Assembly: GCA_018725565.1 (NCBI GenBank)
Contig: QLUR01000016.1
Span: 1 to 56,001 of the forward strand
Direction: 5' to 3'
Source: Bacillota bacterium
GTDB lineage: Bacteria > Bacillota > Dethiobacteria > Dethiobacterales > Dethiobacteraceae
Length of the DNA stretch: 56,001 bases
The notes below the pieces were generated by a model that did no database searches, was not told the DNA's origin, and saw only the letters and a program-made list of their open reading frames with translations. Below are positions 45,038-54,516 of this stretch, piece by piece. Position 1 is the stretch's first letter. The number at the start of each line of letters is the position of its first letter. Both the position numbers and the translations under genes were made by a program.

Positions 45038-46252
45038 TTATCGTTGCAGTACTAGCGGCCGCACCCCCGACTCCTCACGTATCCGTTCAGCCTTGTCGGT
45101 TTGCTCCCACGGCAGTTCAAGGTCGTCGCGGCCAAAATGGCCGTAGGCGGCCACCTGCTTATAAATGGGCCGGCGCAAGTTAAGGTCGCGGATAATGGCG
45201 GCGGGACGCAAGTCAAAATAGGCAGGGATTAAAGCGGCAATTTTCTCCTCCTCCACCCGGCCTGTGCCAAACGTTTCCACCATCAGCGAGAGAGGATTGG
45301 CCACGCCAATAGCATAGGCCAACTGCACCTCACACTTGTCAGCCAAGCCGGCGGCAACAATGTTTTTGGCTACATAACGGGCGGCGTAGGCGGCCGAGCG
45401 ATCGACCTTGGTCGGGTCCTTGCCGGAAAAAGCCCCGCCGCCATGGCGCGCAAAGCCGCCGTAAGTATCGACAATAATTTTCCGCCCGGTCAGGCCCGCG
45501 TCCCCCTGCGGGCCACCGACGACGAACCGCCCGGTTGGATTGATAAAAAAGCGGGTACCGTTATCCAGGTAGACCGAAGGGATTACCGGGTAAATAACTG
45601 CTTCCAAAATATCTCTCTTGATTTTTTCCAGCTCTATGTCCTCCCGGTGTTGGGCAGAAACAACGATCGTAGTAATTGTATTAGGCCTGCCGTCCACATA
45701 TTTAACGGTAACCTGCGTCTTTCCATCCGGGCGCAGGTAAGGCAGCACTTTTGTTTTGCGCACCTCAGCCAAACGCTTGGCCAGCTTGTGGGCCAAGGCT
45801 ATCGGCAGCGGCATCAGTTCCGGCGTTTCGTTGCAGGCAAAGCCGAACATCATCCCCTGGTCGCCGGCGCCGATCGTATCCAGGTCTTCTTCCTGCAGTT
45901 CACCGGACTTAGCTTCCAGGGAACAGTCCACTCCAAGGGCAATGTCCGGAGACTGCTCATCGATGGAGGTCAAAACAGCGCAGGTGTCGCCATCAAAGCC
46001 GTATTTGGCCCTGGTATAGCCGATGCCCTTAACTGTGTCACGGACGATGCGCGGGATGTCTACATAACACGCCGTGGTGATTTCGCCGGCAACCAGCACC
46101 AACCCCGTGGTGACAGCTGTTTCGGCCGCCACGCGCGCCCGCGGGTCTTTGGCCAGAATGGCATCCAAAATTGCATCTGAAATCTGATCCGATACCTTGT
46201 CCGGGTGTCCTTCGGTGACCGACTCCGAAGTAAAAAGAAAATCTTTGCCCAT
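45038..46252 (-). CDS. metK: S-adenosylmethionine synthetase
   Basis: MetK makes SAM from methionine and ATP. From ATG 46252, after AGGAGG, it is 404 residues beginning [20 protein letters not shown]. The signatures [29 protein letters not shown] and [20 protein letters not shown] are intact. It has its own promoter and an S-box riboswitch leader, so expression falls when SAM is abundant. It ends with a strong terminator, so it is a single-gene unit. It supplies SAM to, among others, the radical SAM enzyme in this window. Confidence 0.98.
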   Translation of the reverse strand: MGKDFLFTSESVTEGHPDKVSDQISDAILDAILAKDPRARVAAETAVTTGLVLVAGEITTACYVDIPRIVRDTVKGIGYTRAKYGFDGDTCAVLTSIDEQSPDIALGVDCSLEAKSGELQEEDLDTIGAGDQGMMFGFACNETPELMPLPIALAHKLAKRLAEVRKTKVLPYLRPDGKTQVTVKYVDGRPNTITTIVVSAQHREDIELEKIKRDILEAVIYPVIPSVYLDNGTRFFINPTGRFVVGGPQGDAGLTGRKIIVDTYGGFARHGGGAFSGKDPTKVDRSAAYAARYVAKNIVAAGLADKCEVQLAYAIGVANPLSLMVETFGTGRVEEEKIAALIPAYFDLRPAAIIRDLNLRRPIYKQVAAYGHFGRDDLELPWEQTDKAERIREESGVRPLVLQR

Positions 46253-46308
46253 TTTACAGCCTCCTGTCATAGCTTAGCCTGCTGCAAAATCGCAGCGGGT
46301 AAACAAAA

Positions 46309-46341
46309 GAAAAAAACCTCTTTTGGATTATAAGAGGTTCT
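46309..46341 (-). terminator. Expression-platform terminator of the metK riboswitch
   Basis: On the minus strand AACCTCTT pairs with AAGAGGTT and is followed by a T-run (TTTTTTC). The 3' strand of the aptamer P1 stem and its following GAGAGGTTAC can pair alternatively with AACCTCTT, giving the antiterminator. Confidence 0.9.
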
Positions 46342-46357
46342 TTTTTATAAGTAACCT

Positions 46358-46458
46358 CTCTTATCTCCCGGGGCAGCCCCCAGCTGGAGTTGGCACCGTG
46401 ACATATAGTCCGGTTGCCGGGTTTCATCGGGCCAGTCCCTCCACCTCTCTGGATAAGA
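46358..46458 (-). ncRNA. SAM-I (S-box) riboswitch aptamer
   Basis: On the minus strand, P1 is CTCTTATCC (46450-46458) paired with AGATAAGAG (46358-46366). Between them lie the S-box consensus blocks: AGAGNGGTGGAGGGACTGGC, then CCGATGAAACCCGGCAACC, then CACGGTGCCAACTCC. The aptamer is followed by a terminator hairpin and metK. SAM binding stabilises P1, allows the terminator to form, and switches off metK. Confidence 0.95.
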
Positions 46459-46482
46459 GTATGCGGTTGTGTTTACAGCTAA

Positions 46483-46511
46483 ATAATAACGAAGACGCCT
46501 GTGCTTGTCAA
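46483..46511 (-). promoter_or_regulatory. Promoter of the metK riboswitch transcript
   Basis: On the minus strand a perfect -35 TTGACA (46506-46511) and a -10 TATTAT (46483-46488) are spaced 17 bp. The -35 ends just past the fabZ stop codon. Transcription would start about 15 bases before the aptamer. Confidence 0.85.
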
Positions 46512-46513
46512 TT

Positions 46514-46960
46514 CTATTTTTTGCGGGAAGCCGCTGCTTTATCTGCCAAGGCAAATAAAAACTCGCCATCTGCGACAACCTTGCCGCCGACACTGGCTGT
46601 GCCGCGCCCCTTGCCCAACGGCCCGTGTGTTTTCATTACCTCCATCTCCAACAACAGTGTATCGCCTGGCAGCACCTGCCGCCTGAAGCGCAGGTTGTCG
46701 ATCCCGGCAAACAGCACCAGCTTATCTTTGTTTTCCGGCAGCGTCATGACAGCCGCGGCACCCACCTGCGCAATTGCTTCTACCAGCAGCACCCCCGGCA
46801 TCACCGGATATCCGGGGAAGTGTCCCTGAAAAAACTGTTCGTTGATTGTAACGTTTTTGATACCGGTTGCGCGCTGTCCCGGAACCACCTCCAGCAGGCG
46901 GTCCACCAGCAGAAAGGGGTAGCGGTGCGGCAGGATATTTTCGATATCCCAATTCGACAT
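46514..46960 (-). CDS. fabZ: 3-hydroxyacyl-[acyl-carrier-protein] dehydratase
   Basis: FabZ dehydrates beta-hydroxyacyl-ACP in fatty acid elongation. The 148 residues start [20 protein letters not shown] and contain the catalytic [20 protein letters not shown] block (His and Glu of the hotdog active site). The ATG at 46960 follows GGGAGGGAG. It lies between a phosphoribosyltransferase and metK, away from other fab genes. Confidence 0.96.
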   Translation of the reverse strand: MSNWDIENILPHRYPFLLVDRLLEVVPGQRATGIKNVTINEQFFQGHFPGYPVMPGVLLVEAIAQVGAAAVMTLPENKDKLVLFAGIDNLRFRRQVLPGDTLLLEMEVMKTHGPLGKGRGTASVGGKVVADGEFLFALADKAAASRKK

Positions 46961-46984
46961 TAAATACTCCCTCCCGTCCTTAAT

Positions 46985-47641
46985 TCAGTCACTGTCTTTC
47001 CAGACCTGGCGCAGCATACTTCGTACCTCATCATCGTCAAGCTGCTCAAAGTGTCTGTAAAACTGGCCTACAGACCAAAACTGCTCCGGTTGCAACGGGC
47101 ATATCACTTTGTCAGCATCACAGGCCAGCATGGCCAGTGAATCTGCCGGCCCAACCGGCACTGCCAGAATCAATTCACGCGGGTTCTGCCTGCCTGCCGA
47201 CTTAAGTGCGGCGCTGAGCGTAAAGCCGGTGGCCACACCGTCGTCAATCACGATCACCGTACGAAACTTCAGCACCGCCGCGGGGCGGCTGCCGCGATAG
47301 ACAGTCAGTCGCCGCCTGATTTCCGACACTTCTGCGGCAGCCGTTCGCCTGATATACTCTTCACTCACCCCCAGGTTCTGCGCCAGCCGGCGGTTTAAGA
47401 GCACTTCCCCGTCTTCACAGACTGCTCCGATCGCCAGCTCCGGCTGGCCTGGTGCCCCAATTTTACGCGGAATAATTAAATCCAGGGAGCATCCCAGTGT
47501 TTGTACCACAGGCAGCGCTACCGGCACACCTCCTCGCGGCACGGCCAGGACCAGCGTTTCCGTACCCTGGTAGGATAGCAGCAACTCCGCCAGTACGTCT
47601 CCGGCTTGCCGGCGGTCACGGTAATCTGTCAGCCGGTTCAA
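46985..47641 (-). CDS. Phosphoribosyltransferase-domain protein
   Basis: The 218-residue cytosolic PRTase-fold protein has the PRPP-binding loop TVIVIDDGVATGFT and a start (YRDRRQAGDVLAELLLSYQG, then VLAVPRGGVPVALPV). These match the family often annotated as phosphoribosyltransferase or erythromycin esterase-associated. True substrates are unknown. The TTG start at 47641 has GGAGGG eight bases upstream. It follows the CooC-like gene with a 51-bp gap. Confidence 0.85.
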   Translation of the reverse strand: MNRLTDYRDRRQAGDVLAELLLSYQGTETLVLAVPRGGVPVALPVVQTLGCSLDLIIPRKIGAPGQPELAIGAVCEDGEVLLNRRLAQNLGVSEEYIRRTAAAEVSEIRRRLTVYRGSRPAAVLKFRTVIVIDDGVATGFTLSAALKSAGRQNPRELILAVPVGPADSLAMLACDADKVICPLQPEQFWSVGQFYRHFEQLDDDEVRSMLRQVWKDSD

Positions 47642-47692
47642 CGCTCCACCCTCCCTCGCGAAAGCCTTCCGCTTCGCCTCAGGTTCACAACC

Positions 47693-48445
47693 TTACAGTT
47701 TCAGCTTGTCAGCAATCCGGCCAACGGCAATTACTGCCGCAGAGTCCTCCGGCAGCTCTACCAGGGGTCTGCCCTGCAGGTCAAATTCGGCTACCAGTGG
47801 GTCAAGCGGGATTGTGCCTAACAGTTCAAGCCCCGTTCTGTCAATCTCTTCCTGCAATTCGGCAATCTCATCTTTTGTCACTTTGCTCACCACCAGGTAA
47901 GCGGCTTTAACATCCAGTTTGACCGCTTTGACGATTTCATAGACCCTGGCCGCGGAACGGATGCTGCGAACCGCAGCATCGCTGACAACAATAAGCGTAT
48001 CAACCTGAGAAATGATGCGGCGGCTCAGATGTTCCAATCCGGCCTCGTTATCTACCGCCACATAGTCGTAACTGTTGCGCAGTTTTTCCAGGTGCTTGCG
48101 CAACAGGTCATTTGGGTAGCAGTAACAGCCGGCCTTCTGCGGGTTACCCATCACCAGGAGATCAAAGTCCTTGGTTTCCACAATGGCGTCTTGCAGTTTG
48201 TATTCCATATACATTTCTTTTGTCATCCCGGAAGGGACGGCTTTAGGGTCCTTAGTCCCTTCCAGAATGGTGGAAATTGTTTTTTCCACCTCCAGACCCA
48301 GCGCCTCGTTCAGGTTGGCGTTCGGGTCAGCGTCTACAGCCAGCAGCGCCTTGCCCGGCCTGTTTTTCTGCAGGTAGCGCAATAAGAGCGCCGTAAAAGT
48401 CGTTTTACCAACTCCACCCTTTCCGGCAATGGCAATTTGCATCAT
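47693..48445 (-). CDS. cooC: CooC/AcsF-like nickel-insertion ATPase
   Basis: This is a MinD/Mrp-type P-loop ATPase: GKGGVGKTTFTALLLRYL, switch VDADPNANL, and the CXC motif in AGCYCYPNDLLR. That motif is the metal-binding and dimerisation feature of CooC and AcsF, which load nickel into CO dehydrogenase and acetyl-CoA synthase. The length (250) is normal. No CODH gene is in the window. Here it follows a MoxR ATPase and a VWA protein, which is not the usual CODH neighbourhood. The start ATG 48445 has AAGGATG upstream. Confidence 0.9.
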   Translation of the reverse strand: MMQIAIAGKGGVGKTTFTALLLRYLQKNRPGKALLAVDADPNANLNEALGLEVEKTISTILEGTKDPKAVPSGMTKEMYMEYKLQDAIVETKDFDLLVMGNPQKAGCYCYPNDLLRKHLEKLRNSYDYVAVDNEAGLEHLSRRIISQVDTLIVVSDAAVRSIRSAARVYEIVKAVKLDVKAAYLVVSKVTKDEIAELQEEIDRTGLELLGTIPLDPLVAEFDLQGRPLVELPEDSAAVIAVGRIADKLKL

Positions 48446-48471
48446 CTGAAAATCATCCTTCCTAAAAGTTT

Positions 48472-49809
48472 TTAAGAAAATATTTTCCCCCGCATCACTT
48501 TTTCAAGGTCGGAAATGGTGTTGCAGGGATACATCCGGACAATTTTGCGGAACGTGCCGACAGACTGAGCGTGTTCCCAGTCCTGCAGCGGAAGCGTATT
48601 GAGCCACACTACCTCCTTAACCTTTCTTTTCAGTTGTGCCAGTTCCCTGGCCGCATCAAACAAAGCCAGTGTTTTCGTGTCACTTACGATAATCATGTAA
48701 GCATCAGCGGTCAGCACATGAGCATAATCCTGCCGCAGTACCCGCAGTGCCTCGGCAAGATTGGTGCCTCTTCCCCATTCCCCGGACCGGTTTACCATTT
48801 CCTGCATCACCGCGCTGAATTCTTCCCCGGACCGGAAATGAGGAGTTACCCGTGCCAGGTTTTCCGAGAAAACAAAGCTTTCTATACCGCCGACCACGCT
48901 GTGCAAACCGTAAATAAACTGTAAAACAAAACCTGAATAACGGGTCATCGAACCTGACACATCACATAACAGCAAAAGTTGCGGCTTTTGCCGGCGGCGG
49001 CTGCGGTAGCGCAGGATGAACAGAGTGCCGCCATAGCGCATATTATAGCGTATCGTCCGGCGCAAGTCCAGACGCCGGCGCTTTTTGCTCCGGCGGTAGC
49101 GGCGCGTAATCCGGGCTGACAACTGGCGGGCCAGTTTACGGATCAACTCTTTGGCCTGCAGCAGGTCTTTGTCCGATATGGACCGCATATCTTCCTCCAG
49201 GAGTCCCGGAGAACCGTTTACGGTGCCGGCACCCACTGCCTCGACCAAAGCATCCATTTCCTGTTCGCCCGTGACGGGCGTTTCATGTGGTGGCGGCCGG
49301 CCATGCGGCCCCCGGCGCCAGTAAGCAAGCGAACCTTTAATAACCTTCTCCAGAACCGGGCGAAAGTTGTGTTCAACCTTTTTGCCTTCCTCCGTTTTTT
49401 TAATAAACTCCAGCAATTTCTGGCGTTCCTTTTCCGGCAGGTTGGCAAAAATTCTTTTTTCACTGTCGGAAAGGGCCAGAGGCGCCCCCCGAAAACTTAG
49501 TTCTTGCCCGGCTTGCTCCAATAGCCTGCGGTCAGTTTCCTTCTTTTGTCCGTATGTCTCCTGCTGCTGTTCCCGTTCTTCAGGAGGAGCAAAAAAAACG
49601 TCAAAAGCCTTATCGAAAACCTCTCTCTCCCCCGGACGCTTGACCAAGGTGGCTTTCAGCGCAACCCGCACCGTTTCCCGCTCGGAGAGGTCAACAAGCA
49701 TTAAAGCAGCTAATGCGTCAATCACCTCCCCGCTGCCGATGCGCACCCCCAGGCGGCGTAACAGATGAACGAAGCGTACAACACTGTTTTCCAGGAAATC
49801 AGGGACCAT
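48472..49809 (-). CDS. VWA domain protein, CoxE-like
   Basis: The about 445-residue protein has a mixed N-terminal helical part, a basic region (RRYRRSKKRRRLDLRRTIRY) and a C-terminal VWA domain (about 280-445). The MIDAS motif is intact, LLLCDVSGSMTRYS (DxSxS). CoxE-type proteins partner MoxR/CoxD ATPases to remodel metal enzymes. The ATG at 49809 (MVPDFLENSVVRFVHLLRRL) overlaps the upstream ATPase by 11 bp; the frame continues to 49875 inside that gene without a signal. It is followed 26 bp later by the CooC-like gene. Confidence 0.88.
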   Translation of the reverse strand: MVPDFLENSVVRFVHLLRRLGVRIGSGEVIDALAALMLVDLSERETVRVALKATLVKRPGEREVFDKAFDVFFAPPEEREQQQETYGQKKETDRRLLEQAGQELSFRGAPLALSDSEKRIFANLPEKERQKLLEFIKKTEEGKKVEHNFRPVLEKVIKGSLAYWRRGPHGRPPPHETPVTGEQEMDALVEAVGAGTVNGSPGLLEEDMRSISDKDLLQAKELIRKLARQLSARITRRYRRSKKRRRLDLRRTIRYNMRYGGTLFILRYRSRRRQKPQLLLLCDVSGSMTRYSGFVLQFIYGLHSVVGGIESFVFSENLARVTPHFRSGEEFSAVMQEMVNRSGEWGRGTNLAEALRVLRQDYAHVLTADAYMIIVSDTKTLALFDAARELAQLKRKVKEVVWLNTLPLQDWEHAQSVGTFRKIVRMYPCNTISDLEKVMRGKIFS

Positions 49810-50698
49810 ACACTTTTTCTGCCGATACATATTCCGCCAGGCGGGCCGCTCCGATCTTTTTCTGAAAAACATCAAAATCAGCCTTGGTCTTCAGCAACAT
49901 GGCCAGTGTCTGTTCAATAGCCGTCTTGGTCAGCCGGTCCTTGTCCAGGGCCAGCAAAGAACGTACCCAGTCCAAGGTTTCAGCAATGGACGGCTTCTTT
50001 CTTATTTCCTGCTCATTACGGACCAGAGCCACAGCCCGGGCCACTTCTGCGGCCAGTCTTTCACCCACTTCCGGAAGACGGGAGCGGATAATGGCGATTT
50101 CCCGTTCCACCGTCGGATAGTCCAGATAAAGGTAGACGCAGCGCCGTTTTAAACCATCCGATAGCTCCCTTTCATTGTTGCTGGTCAGAACCACTATTGG
50201 AACATGATGTGCGTAGAGAGTCCCCAGTTCCGGCACAGAGACCTGGAAATCCGACAACACCTCAAACAGGAAAGCTTCAAACTCTTCGTCTGTCTTGTCC
50301 ACCTCGTCAATCAACAAAACAACTTTCCTTTCTGACTGGATGGCTTTGAGCAAGGGACGCTCCAGCAGGTACTGGCGGGAAAAGAGGCCCTGCTCCATAT
50401 CTTCCATACTGGTCATTTCCTTGGAAATTTGAATTTTTAACAGCTGCCGCTGATAATTCCACTCATACAGCGCTTTGTTTTCATCCAGACCCTCATAGCA
50501 TTGCAGGCGTATCAGCTCAGTATTAAAAACAGCAGCCAACACCTTGGCCAGTTCCGTCTTGCCGACACCCGGCGCCCCCTCCAACAATAACGGCTTTTCC
50601 AGGCGCAGCGCCAGGTATACTGTAATAATTACATCTTCGTCCGTAATATACCCTGCCTCCCGGAAAGCCTTATGCAGCTCAGTAATGGTAAAATCCAC
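49799..50698 (-). CDS. MoxR-family AAA ATPase
   Basis: This is a MoxR/CoxD-type AAA+ ATPase, about 299 residues. It has Walker A LLLEGAPGVGKTELAKVLA, Walker B KVVLLIDEVDKTDEEFEAF, sensor 1 PIVVLTSNNERELSDGLKRR and arginine finger region. GTG 50698 is chosen; the TTG at 50722 lies almost at the transcription start of the promoter at 50730-50758. MoxR ATPases with VWA partners activate metal-containing enzymes such as methanol dehydrogenase, CO dehydrogenase or nitric oxide reductase. The operon continues with the VWA gene and a CooC-like gene. Confidence 0.9.
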   Translation of the reverse strand: MDFTITELHKAFREAGYITDEDVIITVYLALRLEKPLLLEGAPGVGKTELAKVLAAVFNTELIRLQCYEGLDENKALYEWNYQRQLLKIQISKEMTSMEDMEQGLFSRQYLLERPLLKAIQSERKVVLLIDEVDKTDEEFEAFLFEVLSDFQVSVPELGTLYAHHVPIVVLTSNNERELSDGLKRRCVYLYLDYPTVEREIAIIRSRLPEVGERLAAEVARAVALVRNEQEIRKKPSIAETLDWVRSLLALDKDRLTKTAIEQTLAMLLKTKADFDVFQKKIGAARLAEYVSAEKVYGP

Positions 50699-50729
50699 CG
50701 GCTTCACCCCGCTTGCAGTCAATGGTTAC

Positions 50730-50758
50730 ATTATAAACCATGGTTACCGCCGCGGCAA
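50730..50758 (-). promoter_or_regulatory. Promoter of the MoxR-VWA-CooC operon
   Basis: On the minus strand a perfect -10 TATAAT (50730-50735) and -35 TTGCCG (50753-50758) are spaced 17 bp. The start point is near 50723, about 25 bases before GTG 50698. Confidence 0.8.
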
Positions 50759-50778
50759 TGACAGTCGTCACAGCAAAA

Positions 50779-50805
50779 CAAAAAACCGGCCTGCCTGCCG
50801 GTTTG
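50779..50805 (-). terminator. Rho-independent terminator after the 45-residue protein gene
   Basis: The minus strand has AAACCGGC paired with GCCGGTTT around AGGCAG, then TTTTG. It lies just past the stop of the small gene at 50819 and before the MoxR promoter. Confidence 0.85.
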
Positions 50806-50818
50806 TATTAATTTCATG

Positions 50819-50956
50819 TTAATTGTTCAGCAATTCAATTTCTTCATCTAAATCAATTATTCTGTTCAAAATTTCAGCCCTGTACGCACCCGAAGCCCAA
50901 ATGTACTCTCGCAGCAAATCATCGCGGACTTCAACCAGGCTGTTCAATTGCTTCAT
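50819..50956 (-). CDS. Small conserved-looking protein, 45 residues
   Basis: An ATG at 50956 with GGAGG seven bases upstream opens 45 codons: it begins MKQLNSLVEVRDDLLREYIW and continues with AEILNRIIDLDEEIELLNN. It is acidic and predicted as two helices, with no membrane segment or signal peptide. A strong terminator follows the stop. I do not know a family; the ribosome binding site, composition and terminator together support a real gene. It could be a small regulatory or structural protein. Confidence 0.6.
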   Translation of the reverse strand: MKQLNSLVEVRDDLLREYIWASGAYRAEILNRIIDLDEEIELLNN

Positions 50957-51246
50957 CTTGTTGCCTCCTCTCACTTGTCGTACTGCGCCGATTTATTTTT
51001 CCCAGTATTCGGTTGAATTTATTCCCATCAACTGTGACTGTTTTAAACGCTCTGCCGCTAAAAATTGAGCCTGTTATTATCTGCCCAGGACAAATATTGC
51101 TGCACAATATCTTGATTCAATTTTAATGCGCGTATAGTTACTTGTCTATAGATAATCAGAATTTAACTAAGAAAAGATTAAAATAATTCTAATTATAAGA
51201 TTGCTCGACACTCAAACTCTGCCCGCAGGGCAATTCGACAAATATC
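50957..51246. other. Intergenic region between carB and the 45-residue gene
   Basis: About 290 bp, AT-rich. The minus strand holds traces of a possible short broken frame (see the entry at 50993-51120). No clear terminator for carB is visible beyond a small GCCC/GGGC hairpin at about 51222-51232 with no T-run. Confidence 0.4.
50993..51120 (-). pseudogene. Possible broken small gene
   Basis: Two partial frames lie end to end. The first from TTG 51120 reads MNQDIVQQYLSWADNNRLNF to TAG at 51058-51060. Shifting one frame at the run of five T, the next reads LAAERLKQSQLMGINSTEYW to TAA at 50993. The joined about 42-residue product is helical and polar, but no ribosome binding site is seen. An insertion of one T would restore the frame. 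It may be a sequencing error or a decayed gene. Confidence 0.25.
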
Positions 51247-54200
51247 TTACGCCTGATTGCGCACCTGCTGGTGATACTCCTGAATGGATTTAATGCGCAT
51301 TTGCTTCTGATTCAGCATTTCTATTGCAGTCACCACTGCCTCCGCTCCAGCCATGGTAGTAGTAAAAGATACTCTCTGCTGAAGTGCTGTTCTCCGGATT
51401 GAAAAAGAATCCCGCTGAGCCTGCGCTCCTGTTACCGTATTGATAACAAAGTCCACTTCCCGGTTCTTAATGGCATCCACCACATGGGGGCTGCCTTCAG
51501 CCACTTTATTCACTGCTACTGCAGGCAACCCCCGTTCCTGCAAAAACTTGCTCGTACCTCTGGTAGCCATGATTTTAAAGCCCTGGCGCAGCAGTCTTGC
51601 GGCAATATCCACCACCTGCTCTTTATCTTTGTCCTTAACGCTGATAAAGACTGTGCCGGAAACGGGTATCCTGTTGTGGCTAGCCGCTTGGGCTTTAGCG
51701 TACGCCAATCCGAAATCTTGATCTATCCCCATCACTTCCCCTGTGGACTTCATCTCCGGCCCCAGTATCACATCGACCCCCGGAAACTTATTAAAGGGAA
51801 AAACCGCCTCTTTAACAGCCACATGCGGTATTGTCACCTCTTTGGCCAGGCCGAGCCCGGACAGTTTGTGCCCCAGCAGCACCTTGGTAGCCAGTTTGGC
51901 ATATGGTATTCCGGTTACCTTGCTGACAAAAGGGATGGTGCGGGAAGCCCGCGGGTTAACCTCCAGGATGTAAACGGTTTTGTTTTTGACAGCGTACTGG
52001 ACATTCATCAGTCCCCGGACACCCAGCTCTGTAGCCAGCGCTTTAGTCTGCGACTTGATTTCCTCCAGTACGGCGCTCTGCAAAGTACGGGGAGGCAGAG
52101 AACAGGCCGAATCGCCGGAATGAATGCCGGCTTCTTCAATATGCTCCATGATCCCCGCAATTACCGTGTCGGTGCCGTCAGAAACGGCATCCACATCAAC
52201 CTCTACGGCATCCTCCAGATATTCGTCAATCAGCACCGGATGCTCAGGAGATGCCAGCAGTGCCCGCCTCATGTAATCCTGCAAGCCCCCGTCATCATAA
52301 ACGATTTCCATCGCTCTGCCACCAAGAACGTAGGAAGGCCGGACAATCACCGGATAGCCGATGCTCTTCACGGCCGACAAAGCTTCTTCCACTGAAGTTG
52401 CTGTAGCGTTTTCCGGTTGCCGTAAATTCAGCTTGTGCAGCATCTCTTTAAAACGTCTCCTGTCCTCCGAGCGGTCAATAGCGTCAGGGGAAGTGCCGAG
52501 AATCCTGATTCCCGCCTGCCAAAGGGGGACGGCCAGTTTCAGCGGCGTCTGCCCGCCGAACTGTAAAATTATTCCTTCAGGTTTCTCTAATTCCACGATA
52601 TTCAGCACATCTTCCGCGGTAAGAGGCTCGAAATAGAGTCTGTCAGCCGTGTCATAGTCCGTACTTACTGTTTCCGGATTACAGTTAATCATAATGGCCT
52701 CATATCCCTGTTCCTGGCAGGCAAAAACAGCATGGACACAACAGTAGTCAAATTCAATCCCCTGACCGATTCTGTTAGGTCCGGAACCAAGGATAACTAT
52801 TTTGGGCCGCCCCGAATCAGCCGCCTCGCATTGTGCCGCGGCAGCCGGCTGCCCTGCACGGTAAAACGGCCTCTCATAAGTAGAATAGAAGTATGGCGTG
52901 TAGGCCTTAAACTCCCCCGCACAAGTATCAACCATCTTATAGACGGGCAGGATGCCATACTTCTTCCGCCAACCGCGGACAGCTCCCTCCGTTGTGCCAA
53001 GCAGTTCTCCTATTCTGCGATCGGAAAAACCATATTCCTTCGCTGTACGCAACAACTCCGCCGGCAGTGCTGCGGAGTCTCCCTTCGGTTTTTTGGCATA
53101 GCATGCTATTTCATTCTCCAGCGTAACCATCTGCCAAACGTTATGAAGAAACCAGGGGTCCACACCGCACAGCGCGCTGACCTCCTCGACAGAGAGTCCC
53201 CGCCTGAATGCCTCCGCAATATACCAGAACCTTTCACTGCCGGGAATAACCAGCTCTCTGCGCAAGGCAGCCAAATCTCCGCCTTGCCGCTCCAGCCCAT
53301 GGTTCCCTTTTTCCAGACTTCTTATCGCCTTGCTGAGTGCTTCTTTAAAAGTACGGCCAATTGACATTACTTCGCCCACCGACTTCATCTGCGTCATCAG
53401 AGTAACATCCGCTTCCGGAAATTTTTCAAAGGCAAAGCGCGGGAATTTTACCACCACATAATCAATGGCCGGCTCAAACGAAGCCGGAGTCTCTCTCGTT
53501 ATATCATTGCGTATTTCATCCAAAGTCAGACCGACAGAGAGTTTGGCCGCAATTTTCGCTATGGGGAAACCGGTCGCTTTGGAAGCGAGCGCCGAGCTCC
53601 TGGAAACTCTGGGGTTCATTTCAATTACCACCATGCGGCCGTTTGCCGGGTTTACAGCAAACTGGACATTGGCCCCGCCGGTTTCCACACCTATTTCCCG
53701 CATAATAGCAATACCCGCATCTCTCAAGCGCTGGTATTCCTTCTCTGTCAGCGTTTGCGCCGGCGCTACGGTGATGCTGTCGCCGGTGTGAATACCCATG
53801 GCGTCAAAATTTTCAATAGTGCAGACAACCACCACGTTGTCTTTCTTATCGCGCATCATTTCCAGCTCATATTCCTTCCAGCCTAGGACCGATTCCTCTA
53901 CCAGCACCTGATGGGTCATACTGAGCTCCAGGCCGTTTTCCAGGATACTTTTGAATTCATCGATGTTATAGGCAATGCCGCTGCCCGTGCCTCCTAAAGT
54001 AAAGGCCGGCCGCAAGATGGCCGGGAAACCTATCTCTTTTATACTCTCCAGCCCCTCGGCCGATGAGTTGACCGCAATGCTTTTAGGTACCTCCAGGGCG
54101 ATTCTGCCCATCGCTTCTTTAAACAGGTCCCGGTCTTCCGCTTTTTTGATCGTTTCCAGGCGGGCGCCGATCAACTCTACGCCAAACCTGTCCAAAACCC

Positions 54201-54516
54201 CTTTTTCAGCCAATTCCACCGCCAGGTTCAGACCCGTCTGCCCGCCAATGTTCGGCAACAAAGCGTCAGGCCTTTCCCGCTCAATAACTCTTTCCAGAAT
54301 CTCCGGATTCAGTGGTTCAATATAAACGGCATCAGCCGTTTCCGGGTCAGTCATAATCGTGGCCGGATTGGAATTAACCAAGACAACTTTGTAGCCTTCC
54401 TCGCGCAACGCTTTGCAGGCCTGGGTGCCGGAATAGTCAAACTCGCACGCCTGGCCGATAATTATCGGCCCCGAACCGATAACAAGTATTTTTTTGATAT
54501 CCGTTCTTTTCGGCAT
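51247..54516 (-). CDS. carB: Carbamoyl phosphate synthase, large subunit
   Basis: This subunit makes carbamoyl phosphate from glutamine-derived ammonia, bicarbonate and two ATP. The 1089 residues comprise two ATP-grasp synthetase units: residues 1-400 begin [20 protein letters not shown] and residues 570-950 begin [20 protein letters not shown]. An oligomerisation domain lies between, and the MGS-like allosteric domain is at the end (about 950-1089). The stop of carA and this ATG overlap by one base (TAATG). The enzyme serves pyrimidine and arginine synthesis; the PyrR leader suggests pyrimidine control. Confidence 0.98.
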   Translation of the reverse strand: MPKRTDIKKILVIGSGPIIIGQACEFDYSGTQACKALREEGYKVVLVNSNPATIMTDPETADAVYIEPLNPEILERVIERERPDALLPNIGGQTGLNLAVELAEKGVLDRFGVELIGARLETIKKAEDRDLFKEAMGRIALEVPKSIAVNSSAEGLESIKEIGFPAILRPAFTLGGTGSGIAYNIDEFKSILENGLELSMTHQVLVEESVLGWKEYELEMMRDKKDNVVVVCTIENFDAMGIHTGDSITVAPAQTLTEKEYQRLRDAGIAIMREIGVETGGANVQFAVNPANGRMVVIEMNPRVSRSSALASKATGFPIAKIAAKLSVGLTLDEIRNDITRETPASFEPAIDYVVVKFPRFAFEKFPEADVTLMTQMKSVGEVMSIGRTFKEALSKAIRSLEKGNHGLERQGGDLAALRRELVIPGSERFWYIAEAFRRGLSVEEVSALCGVDPWFLHNVWQMVTLENEIACYAKKPKGDSAALPAELLRTAKEYGFSDRRIGELLGTTEGAVRGWRKKYGILPVYKMVDTCAGEFKAYTPYFYSTYERPFYRAGQPAAAAQCEAADSGRPKIVILGSGPNRIGQGIEFDYCCVHAVFACQEQGYEAIMINCNPETVSTDYDTADRLYFEPLTAEDVLNIVELEKPEGIILQFGGQTPLKLAVPLWQAGIRILGTSPDAIDRSEDRRRFKEMLHKLNLRQPENATATSVEEALSAVKSIGYPVIVRPSYVLGGRAMEIVYDDGGLQDYMRRALLASPEHPVLIDEYLEDAVEVDVDAVSDGTDTVIAGIMEHIEEAGIHSGDSACSLPPRTLQSAVLEEIKSQTKALATELGVRGLMNVQYAVKNKTVYILEVNPRASRTIPFVSKVTGIPYAKLATKVLLGHKLSGLGLAKEVTIPHVAVKEAVFPFNKFPGVDVILGPEMKSTGEVMGIDQDFGLAYAKAQAASHNRIPVSGTVFISVKDKDKEQVVDIAARLLRQGFKIMATRGTSKFLQERGLPAVAVNKVAEGSPHVVDAIKNREVDFVINTVTGAQAQRDSFSIRRTALQQRVSFTTTMAGAEAVVTAIEMLNQKQMRIKSIQEYHQQVRNQA

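Noticed and set aside
45443-46180. 245-codon plus-strand frame opposite metK
   Set aside because: It is antisense to an intact, well conserved gene and has no signals of its own.
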